Shown here piece after piece: positions 53,924-62,254 of a stretch of 64,000 bases of DNA; position 1 is the stretch's first letter, and each line of letters starts with the position of its first letter. Origin of the DNA: Notospermus geniculatus (lineage: Eukaryota; Nemertea; Pilidiophora; Heteronemertea; Lineidae); assembly GCA_002633025.1 (NCBI GenBank), contig NMRB01000412.1:80089-144088 (forward strand), read 5' to 3'. The notes beneath the pieces are model-generated. The model saw only the letters and a list, made by a program, of their open reading frames with translations, had not been told where the DNA came from and ran no database searches. The translations under genes were made by a program, and so were the position numbers.

Positions 53924-54815
53924 ATCGGGATCAAAGTCCCCCTGGAATGAAAGTCCGGTCCTATTGTTCAGCGAGGGATTAGAATATATGGCTATGGAGA
54001 CCATGACCGTTCGGATATGTCCTTACAATAGCGGGCTATTGTTTGGCGGACTTGCATTCCCAGGACGTTGATTCCTGTCACACCTGGACGCTGAACCGCC
54101 GATCACTGTTTTACAATAGACCACGCATTCTGTAACCACCACCGACTCCGTCTTTGCCTTCGTCGCTCGGTTCTCCCTCATATAGGAATCATTTCGTTCG
54201 CTCATTGTTAGTAGCATCTGGCCTCATCTGAACAGACGTTGATATTTTGATAATAGTCTATTGTAGATGTGCCGTGGACGCTCGGACGAGCAAGCGAGGC
54301 AGTTGAACATTCGGCTCGGCCTCGTTCGGCCTCCTTCGGGTACTTCGGGATTTGTCGGGAGTCCGACTCGGCTGTATAACAATACACGCCATCTTGAAAC
54401 GGAAGTGGGTCCTCAGTTCCGGCGATTTACTAACCCATTCGTCCGCCGGATAGTGCCCAGGTGATGGTGTCTAGAATTACACGATATACGCATATTTTTT
54501 GAAAATTCATCATTGTATATATGAATTACTTAAAACTATAGATTTATGCGTACATAAGATCAAGAAAAGTATGATATTATGTTGCTGCTACGCATGCGCA
54601 GTACGTATTAAGTAGTGCTCCTAACGCGGATGAATGTCTATCCAAGATGGCGGTATTCTTCATACAGTAGAGATACTTTTCGTCTCGTCAGAAGTGAAAC
54701 ATCGAAAAAGTACCTCACAACGTAGAATGGGAGTTGAAGTGATCACTGCATTAACCCTCTGATTGCTGGCCAATCCCAGCCTGCCACGTCACAATCGAGG
54801 AAGCGCCAGCTACAA
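53924..54815. other. Unassigned non-coding sequence
   Basis: No exon, repeat or mobile end was recognised; several 60-codon frames are considered chance. Confidence 0.4.
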
Positions 54816-54969
54816 TAGGGAGGTTTAGAAATCATACGATAAACGTAAGCGTAAACAACAACGTTCCTCTTTCATACTACACATTAGCCAGATTTCATAT
54901 TGCATTTCCTGAAAAAATATCGTTGTCGTCAAAGCTTACGTTCTGTTGATTTATATCTAAACCTCCCTA
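54816..54969. mobile_element. MITE with TAGGGAGGTTTAGA ends
   Basis: TAGGGAGGTTTAGA and TCTAAACCTCCCTA inverted; inner CGTAAGC/GCTTACG pairs. TA target is possible. 154 bp. Confidence 0.75.
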
Positions 54970-55048
54970 CTAATACCACAGTCACATTTTCACCGACGCT
55001 TCGGTACTCTTAAGAAAACAAGTGAGATTTATTTGCTTGTGGCGAGTA

Positions 55049-55226
55049 CAGGTGTAAAGTTTTTCAGTGTTTCCGTGTGTCAGTTTTCCCCTATTGTTCT
55101 GGAAACACTGGCAGATAGATCGACACGTTTCTCTGTGTGTCCTCCATTGTCGAGTCGCGGCTTATTCCGTCAGACAATAGGAGGGGAACACTCGCAGATG
55201 GGGAACACTGAAAAACGTTACACCGG
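55049..55226. mobile_element. MITE of the GGTGTAAC family, copy 3
   Basis: Ends CAGGTGTAAAGTTTTTCAGT and ACTGAAAAACGTTACACCGG. Centre GATAGATCGACACGTTTCTC matches the 28.5 kb copy. The best-preserved of the three copies. Confidence 0.8.
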
Positions 55227-56287
55227 CTGAAACACAGCTCTCGACGGGATCATACATAATTCTTGACAAGCCCGTCAGCCTTCAACCAGCCACCCGTCAG
55301 TCCACCACCGGGCACCGGTAAGATCGGCCGATACGTGGCCGTCACCCAGGGGTACAGATATTCTCCGCACACTGGCCGAAGTCCGAGAGACATCCCCTAG
55401 GCACCCACAGATGCAGACCGCCATCTGCCGATTACTGGCCAATGTCCAAAGGGCTGCCCGTCTAAAACAATGCCTTTTTATGTCATTCTGGCCTAATCAT
55501 TCACATAACCGTTTTCACGGCTGTTTTCCACATTTGCCGTCAGTTCGCCTGCATATTCGCCGTGTTACTGCCTCACGGGAACATGACGTCGAGACTATGG
55601 GAATCCTTTGAACATTTAATACAATGGTGCCTACACCGTTAATACGTTTTTTCCGTTCCAAAAATGCTATTAATGTTGTGTCACCAGTAGGTTCCGAATT
55701 ACCACAAAAATTTTGATATCTACATGTTAAATACTCATGCTGGCTCCACCTTCATTCTGGTTGTTATTCAGCAAGACACATGCTGCCGAAACTTTCAAAT
55801 GCGCATACCCGTGCTGGCGCCACCTTAAAGCTGAACTGCATGAACAAAAACACCACAGCGCCGCAGTATGGTGGTCTACAGAAGTGCAAACGCCCTTCGA
55901 AACACCTCCAGAACATGATAGACCACCAGCGTATTTGGTGGCGCCACTGTATTCAATCTCAGGCTTTCTATCGAGACACATCAAGAGATAGTGTCCAAGT
56001 GACAGAGCCTGGGTAGAGNAAAAAGTGGGCCTAGCATGCAAGGCATCAACTTGCAGCCAATGTGCAGAAACACTGTAAATTGAATTTATATTCTAACGCT
56101 ATTTCATCATTCGGATGTAACGTAGTAGGCCTAGTAGTGGGTTAAAAGTTAGTTTGATAATGGACCAAATTGATATGATACACCAGTGCGTTCTAAATGA
56201 TGTGTGCAGCAGTGCATTTGTGCATGGAATCGAACCAAACACAATTTCCACGCGAAATCAGACGGCGTCCGCCGTTGTTTTGGTTTG
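55227..56287. other. Unassigned non-coding sequence
   Basis: GCTGGCGCCACC at 55813 and GGTGGCGCCAC at 55937 form a distant inverted pair. Nothing else is recognised. One N at 56019. Confidence 0.4.
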
Positions 56288-56400
56288 TATGCTAATTTCA
56301 TGTCTACCTGCGAAATTGACCAATCACGCACTCCACATTCGGCAGCGCCGACGAAATTGACCAACCAGTGTTATTGAATTCATGAATGGATTTGTATAAA
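56288..56400 (+). promoter_or_regulatory. Histone-type promoter upstream of the H3 start
   Basis: An octamer-like TATGCTAATTTC (56288), a CCAAT box (TTGACCAATCACG, 56320) and a second, weaker copy (TTGACCAACCAG, 56361) precede a TATAAAA box at 56395, 46 bp before the H3 start codon. CGAAATTGACCAA is duplicated. This layout fits animal replication-dependent histone genes. Confidence 0.6.
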
Positions 56401-56440
56401 ACATTTTCGACCTGTGCAGGATTCATATCGTACAAACAAG

Positions 56441-56499
56441 ATGGCTCGTACAAAGCAGACCGCACGTAAGTCAACCGGAGGGAAGGCCCCAAGAAATTG
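56441..56499 (+). pseudogene. Histone H3 start, truncated after the N-terminal tail
   Basis: The ATG at 56441 opens MARTKQTARKSTGGKAPR, identical to the N-terminal tail of histone H3 including Lys4, Lys9, Ser10 and Lys14. The next codons (AAT TGC CTT GGA TAG) do not continue the H3 sequence and stop, so the gene is cut at about residue 18. The histone-fold part is nowhere in the window. The sequence after the break is the 5' region of the LINE. H3 packages DNA in nucleosomes; this copy cannot. It could be a gene interrupted by the LINE or a fragment moved here. Confidence 0.9.
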
Positions 56500-57334
56500 C
56501 CTTGGATAGGCCTACGCACCGTGAGTTTTGCCGAGGATTTGCGCGTAAGCTGGAGCTGCTCTTTTGCTGCACCTTTCTTAATGCCGCTTTTCTTTTTTAT
56601 TGATTTTGAGCGGGCGTACATAGCTTGGTTCTGTTTGCACAAACGCCTACACGCTGTAGGCCTCTTGTAGGCTGTACGGCTGTGCATTGCAAGCCTACAT
56701 GTATTGCATGTTCTTTTCTGCTGCATGTTGAGGCCACACCTTACTTTGGACTTTTTTTGAATTGAATGTGTGCTGTCTGCTGCCATCTACTAATCTATTG
56801 TCACTGCTTGTGGAGTTTGTGTTGCTTCACGGCCGTTTTCATGTGCTTTTTGCTTGGTTCATTCTAGTTATTTTGCCCTTGGTCTATATATGCGTTCTGT
56901 TGTACATATACGTGCACACGCCGTAGTTTGTTTCTAGCCCAGTTGGGTGTACATGTGCTGCGTGATATACTAGTATTTCACGCGACCACTAGAGTCGATT
57001 TGGTGATTCTGAATTCTAAAGCTTTTTTGGAACTTACTGCGTTACTGAATTTAGTTGTGCTAGTTTGTGGTTTATTCAATACCCGTGTCTATTTTAAGTT
57101 TGAATTGTCTTTTAGAATGTCCAATTCGTACTGAACTTTTCTATTGCTGAGTTCGGCCACGCCCTTTGGCAGACTGCCTTGTCTGCGTTCTTGATTTGCC
57201 CACTGTGGGCGCTTTGCTTGCATTACTTTTTTGCGTATTAATTTTTGTTTTTTTTTCAAGTAGATATCTATATCCGCATTCCATATTGTGTTACTTGTAT
57301 CTACTCTTAAGCCAGCTAAAACATAACTGAGAAC

Positions 57335-58516
57335 ATGGCACAAATTGTGCTCAATTTGAACGAGGCCATCAATAGAAGCCTGACCGTATGCCTCACTACG
57401 GAAACACAACACAACCTTTCTCAGACTGATATTGTAGATTTTCTGAGCGAGAGTGGCATGGATATCAATCTTGTTGTATGTGTTCAAAAAGTATTCAAAA
57501 ACTTCGAGGTGACTTTCAAAACTGAAAGAGAGAAAAAATGGTTTTTAAAAGAACAAAACAAAGAGATTTTAATAAGGTCCATTCCCTTCCAAACAAAAGA
57601 GGCTGTCAATATATATAACAGGCCGAGGCCGAACATGACCACAATCCATATAATAGGGTGCCCGTACGAGCTCCCAGATGAGCTCTTACGTGCCAGGCTG
57701 GGAGAGTTTGTTGATGTGGTGTCTCTCTTCAGAGGCCACCTCAAAGCTCCATACAGAACTATTGAATCGGGAATTAGACATTGTAAATTCCAGAGGTTGA
57801 TAAAGCCTATACCAACGCACATCTTTATCAAAGGTATAAAGATTCTATTCAGATATGAAGGACAGAACTTGAATTTGCAATGTGCAAACTGCCTTAGAAA
57901 GGGGCATTCACAAGCTGAATGTCAAAATAAAAAGGTCGAATGCCCGCGATGCAAGAAGGGTCATTACCGAAAAGATTGCCCAATTGAGAAGAAGACATGG
58001 GCACAATATCATGAAGAAATCCCAGAAGATCAGAGGAGATTGGAAGAATTCCTGAATTCACCTAGTCCTGGGGAGATTTACGAACAAAAGAGGAAAGAGA
58101 GAGAGGCCAACTCTCAAAAAGAAAGTGAGGGCGATGAGTCAGGAGAGCCTTCTCAAAATGACCTAGGTGTCATACTTGAAGAATCAGAGGAAGAGATACA
58201 TCCTAATATGGATGATGAAGATAAACATCCCAATACGGATGATGAAGATGAAGGTGCAGAAGTGCCTGCTAAAAAAGTATGCATCAAAGATACCCCTGAC
58301 TATCAAACAGAATTCCCTCCTCTCTCCAATACGGAGGAAAGGGAGGAACAAAATGTAGAATTAAATAAAAGAATACAACGACCTACTCGGTTGCATGAGA
58401 GTATCTGGGATATCCCAGAAACTGATGACTTGATCGAAAACGAAGTCCAACCTGTCCTGAGCCCCTTGTCAGAGGATGGCCTGGACAAATTACAAGCAGA
58501 AAAACCTAAGCAGTAG
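57335..58516 (+). CDS. LINE ORF1 protein, double CCHC knuckle
   Basis: 393 residues. The N-terminal half (about 1-180) resembles the RRM/DUF4283-like part of Tx1/L1-type ORF1 proteins. Residues 183-215 hold two zinc knuckles: Cys-X2-Cys-X4-His-X4-Cys (CANCLRKGHSQAEC) and Cys-X2-Cys-X3-His-X4-Cys (CPRCKKGHYRKDC). The C-terminal third is very acidic (EESEEEIHPNMDDED). ORF1 proteins bind the element RNA and form the ribonucleoprotein for retrotransposition. The start was chosen as the first Met of the long frame; it comes about 835 bp after the H3 break. Intact. Confidence 0.85.
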   Translation: MAQIVLNLNEAINRSLTVCLTTETQHNLSQTDIVDFLSESGMDINLVVCVQKVFKNFEVTFKTEREKKWFLKEQNKEILIRSIPFQTKEAVNIYNRPRPNMTTIHIIGCPYELPDELLRARLGEFVDVVSLFRGHLKAPYRTIESGIRHCKFQRLIKPIPTHIFIKGIKILFRYEGQNLNLQCANCLRKGHSQAECQNKKVECPRCKKGHYRKDCPIEKKTWAQYHEEIPEDQRRLEEFLNSPSPGEIYEQKRKEREANSQKESEGDESGEPSQNDLGVILEESEEEIHPNMDDEDKHPNTDDEDEGAEVPAKKVCIKDTPDYQTEFPPLSNTEEREEQNVELNKRIQRPTRLHESIWDIPETDDLIENEVQPVLSPLSEDGLDKLQAEKPKQ

Positions 58517-58556
58517 AAAAAAATCTAGGTAAATACCTAAGTATCTTTAAGATAGA

Positions 58557-61500
58557 ATGATTGTTATTACTCTAAATTCGGCTGGATTTAAAACAAAACT
58601 AGATTCCATTATTAGATGCTTAAAAACAACGTTTTTTAACCTGCTTTTACTTCAGGAAACTCACGTACTTACATCATCTATTATCACACAGATCGAGAGA
58701 GAACTGGATGTTAAGACCTACTATAATAATGGCACACTCTTGGCGAGAGGAACAGCTATCCTCGTTAAGAATCAGGAAAATTTTACCATTAATAGTTCGC
58801 ATAGTTTGGATGAAAAGGGAAACTCCCTCTTATTAAAAACTACACTTAATAATCAGTCTATAAATTTTTTAAATCTATATGCCCCTGGTGAAGGAGGTGA
58901 GAGAACGAAATTCTTCAAAGATATCTCAGCCTTACTAGATAACACGGTTCCTACAATTATAGGTGGCGATTATAACTTCATAGAAGATGTAACTCACGAC
59001 AGGGTTTCCAGTGAACCGCTTTCTAGACACACAGAAGATGGAATGAAAAGAGGTAAAAGAGCCTTCGCCGACTTAAAAATAAAGATGCAACTGGTTGACC
59101 CAATGAGGGAAATGTTTAATAACACAAAACTATATACTAGAAGAGGCCCCGTAACATCGAATAGACTAGATAGAATCTATGTACATCAGACATTATTATT
59201 GTCAATCACAAAATTTATACATATTGCAGTTCCGTTCTCAGACCATGATATGTTTGGTTTTGACTTCAATTTCAATGAAGAGAAGAAATGGGGTAGGGGA
59301 TTGTGGAAGATGAACACAAATGTTCTAGATGATGAAGAGTATAGAAATTTAATAATAAACCTTTGGCAAGAATGGACATTATACAAATCAGGGATGAACC
59401 ATCAGGAATGGTGGGACAATGGTAAGACATTAATTAAAGACTGTACCGTAGAATATTGTAAGAAAAAAGCGGCTGAAGAAAACTCTAATTTTAAACGAAT
59501 TGAAGAGGAATTAAAAAAGTTAACTACTAAGGAACACCAGAACCAGGGGGAAAGGGAACAAATTATTGAATTAAAAAACCAATTAAATGAATTGGAAACT
59601 CGTAAATTAAAAGGTGCTCAAATAAGAAGCAGAGTTGAGTTTATTGAAAAAGGCGAAAAGCCAACAAAATTCTTCTTCAGTCTAGAAAAAACACGAGCAA
59701 AAATGAAACGATTGTCATCAGTAATTGTAAACGACCAAGAAATATCTGATAAAAAAGGGATAATGAAGGAGGTTGAAAATTTCTATAGAACATTGTATTC
59801 ATCCGAACCCACAAACCCAGAAGCCCAACAAGAAATCATCTCCCTTGTCACTAACACTTTATCGGTGGAAGAACGAGAAAGTTGTGAAGGTCTAGTCACT
59901 ATTGAGGAATGTAAAAAAGCCTTATCACAGATGAATAATAATAAATCCCCTGGATCGGATGGTCTGCCAAAAGAATTTTATATGACATTTTGGAATATTT
60001 TAGGATCAGATTTAACAGAGGTCTTAAATAATAATTATCTGATTAATTCCCTTACTGAATCCCAAAAAGAAGGGATTATTACCATACTTTATAAAAATAA
60101 AGGTGACCCAAGAGAGTTAAAAAATTGGCGTCCAATAAGTCTATTGAATGTCGATTATAAAATTTTGAGTAAAGTGCTTACAAACCGTCTTAGAAAGGTA
60201 ACTGCCTCTCTTTTAAATACGGATCAAGCCTGTGGAGTGCCAGGGCGCACTATAAATGACCATCTATATATAGTACAAGATATTGTGGACTACTCGAATG
60301 AAAATAACTTAGCAGGGGGTATAGTATGTTTAGATCAGGAGAAGGCTTTCGATCGTCTCGAAAGGAATTTTATTATAGAAGTGCTGCACGTCTATGGTTT
60401 TGGGCCGAGTTTCATTCAGTGGATCAAAACTCTGTATAGTAATACATTCAGTAAAGTTAATGTTAATGGAGCCCTGACGGACAGAATACCCATTGAGCGA
60501 TCTGTCCGCCAGGGCTGCTCAATATCTATGCTATTGTACGTCATCTGTATAGAACTCCTCGGACAAAAAATCCGCTTAAATCCTAATATAAAAGGAATGA
60601 AGATGCCAAATCTTGAGGAACAGAAGTTGAAACAATTTGCTGATGATTTGGTAGGTTTCATCAGTACGGCAGACTCTGTCGAACATATTTACAAAGATTG
60701 CGACCTCTTCGGCAAGGCTTCAGGCTCCAGAATCAATAAATCAAAAACAGTTATTTTTCCGTTGGGTAAATGGCGAACAAATTACCCTCGTAAACTCCCT
60801 AGGGATTTATTCAAGACCTCTTGCAAAATTTTAGGATTAACCTTTGGACATGATGCAGAAAAAGTATGGGAAGGAATAATTGACAAGATAAAGAAAAAGT
60901 TAAATATGTGGAAACAAAGACAGTTATCTATAGTGGGGAAAAAGTTACTAATTAATACTTACGTTTTAAGCAACTTATGGTTTGTTGGGCGAGTTAGGGG
61001 TATCCCAGAGACTGTAATAAAGGAAATTGAAAGTTTAATGTATAATTTTATATGGCATCCCAAAAAAACCGAGATGATAAAGAGAACCACATTACAGAAA
61101 ACTAAGGAAGAAGGAGGTGTAGGATTGATTAATATTAAAAATAAATTAACCACTTTTTTCTTCATGAAAATTAAAGAAGCAATAAAAAATCCAAATAAAC
61201 TTTGGGTAAGCCAAATCATTTATAGACTAGGCTTTCAACTGAGACATCAAGTTCCAGAATATGGGGCAAATCAATATGTCCATACTTTTAGTAGAACTAA
61301 AATTTACAATGATTTGGCAGAAACAATTCAAAAAATAACAAATTTATTCCCTGGTCGTCGGTTTTTAACATTAACAGCCCCAGAAGTCTATAACGCTCTT
61401 AGCAGCTCCGAAAAACCCACTATTGAATCCAGATACCCATGGGTGCCATGGGGGGAAGCTTATAAAAATACAGCGTTATGTCCAGCAAATAACATAATAA

Positions 61501-61922
61501 AGGATACTACCTATTTTTTGATTCATAATGCCCTCCCTACTGGGGAAAGACTACAAAGGTTTAAGATCAATGCCGAATACTTCTGCGCGTTATGTAGAGA
61601 CACGACACAATTGGAAACATTGGAGCATTTGTTCCTCAATTGTAAAAAGTTGGATAGAGTAAGAGCAACATTAGAAGATGCTCTTGGACCACATATCGTT
61701 ACCAGAAATATGATGTTGTTCAATATTAATTGCACAAATGAGCAGAATCGTGTTCTAGCAATATATCGCCATGCCATCTGGCGGGTCAGATGCAAAGCCA
61801 AAAAAATCAAAGAAAACCAAAGAATAGACATTATAGTTAAGGATTATTTTCAACTGTTATTAGATGATGAAACCAAAGCCATTAGTATCGAAAATCTCTT
61901 CTTACTTGATAAGAGCGACTAA
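58557..61922 (+). CDS. LINE ORF2: AP endonuclease + reverse transcriptase
   Basis: 1121 residues, no stop or frameshift. Residues 1-235 are an APE-type endonuclease: Asn in TLNSAGF, Glu34 in LLLQETHV, Asp138/Asn140 in GGDYNF, and Ser-Asp-His (228-230) in PFSDHDMFGF. The reverse transcriptase follows: NNKSPGSDGLPKEFY, LKNWRPISLLNVDYK, CLDQEKAFDRLE (Asp593) and the catalytic FADDL (694-697). A C-terminal Cys/His segment (CALCRDTTQLETLEHLFLNC, 1010-1029) matches the zinc finger at the end of L1/Tx1 proteins. The enzyme nicks the target and copies its RNA there. APE endonuclease plus this C-terminal finger and the CCHC ORF1 support Tx1/L1 over CR1 or RTE. Confidence 0.93.
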   Translation: MIVITLNSAGFKTKLDSIIRCLKTTFFNLLLLQETHVLTSSIITQIERELDVKTYYNNGTLLARGTAILVKNQENFTINSSHSLDEKGNSLLLKTTLNNQSINFLNLYAPGEGGERTKFFKDISALLDNTVPTIIGGDYNFIEDVTHDRVSSEPLSRHTEDGMKRGKRAFADLKIKMQLVDPMREMFNNTKLYTRRGPVTSNRLDRIYVHQTLLLSITKFIHIAVPFSDHDMFGFDFNFNEEKKWGRGLWKMNTNVLDDEEYRNLIINLWQEWTLYKSGMNHQEWWDNGKTLIKDCTVEYCKKKAAEENSNFKRIEEELKKLTTKEHQNQGEREQIIELKNQLNELETRKLKGAQIRSRVEFIEKGEKPTKFFFSLEKTRAKMKRLSSVIVNDQEISDKKGIMKEVENFYRTLYSSEPTNPEAQQEIISLVTNTLSVEERESCEGLVTIEECKKALSQMNNNKSPGSDGLPKEFYMTFWNILGSDLTEVLNNNYLINSLTESQKEGIITILYKNKGDPRELKNWRPISLLNVDYKILSKVLTNRLRKVTASLLNTDQACGVPGRTINDHLYIVQDIVDYSNENNLAGGIVCLDQEKAFDRLERNFIIEVLHVYGFGPSFIQWIKTLYSNTFSKVNVNGALTDRIPIERSVRQGCSISMLLYVICIELLGQKIRLNPNIKGMKMPNLEEQKLKQFADDLVGFISTADSVEHIYKDCDLFGKASGSRINKSKTVIFPLGKWRTNYPRKLPRDLFKTSCKILGLTFGHDAEKVWEGIIDKIKKKLNMWKQRQLSIVGKKLLINTYVLSNLWFVGRVRGIPETVIKEIESLMYNFIWHPKKTEMIKRTTLQKTKEEGGVGLINIKNKLTTFFFMKIKEAIKNPNKLWVSQIIYRLGFQLRHQVPEYGANQYVHTFSRTKIYNDLAETIQKITNLFPGRRFLTLTAPEVYNALSSSEKPTIESRYPWVPWGEAYKNTALCPANNIIKDTTYFLIHNALPTGERLQRFKINAEYFCALCRDTTQLETLEHLFLNCKKLDRVRATLEDALGPHIVTRNMMLFNINCTNEQNRVLAIYRHAIWRVRCKAKKIKENQRIDIIVKDYFQLLLDDETKAISIENLFLLDKSD

Positions 61923-62254
61923 GTGTCGTGTAGCTTATAAGATACTACTTTTTATTTAAACAAATATACCATCACCTTTCCGATGCGGTGGGGGGGATCG
62001 GGCGGCCCTCTCCTGTATGGCTGTCAGTGCAGCTGCAGGTTTAGGGGCCGTCCGCGCTCCCCCATCGCATCTCTTGTTCCATCTCTTGTTCCATCTCTTG
62101 TTCTTGTGCTTGATTTTGACTTTGATTGTGAAAACTTATGACGGGCGGTGCCTCCCGCTCCCCTCTATCTTGGTGGAGGCACTGGTTGCCTGTTAGGGTG
62201 TGGTGTGATGGAGGGGGTGGGGAGTCACCGGCCGCTTACCGCTTACNGCGCCAC

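Larger units (their letters stand above)
56500..62254 (+). mobile_element. Full-length Tx1/L1-type LINE
   Basis: It contains a presumed 5' untranslated region (about 56500-57334), ORF1 (57335-58516), a 40-bp spacer, ORF2 (58557-61922) and a GC-rich 3' region to about 62254 with CATCTCTTGTTC repeated three times. Both ORFs are open, so it could be a recent insertion. No poly-A tail is visible at the 3' junction. Exact ends and target duplication are not resolved. Confidence 0.8.

Noticed and set aside
56304-56786. 160-codon minus-strand frame over the H3 start
   Set aside because: It runs antisense across the H3 tail and into the LINE 5' region; basic low-complexity text without a domain.
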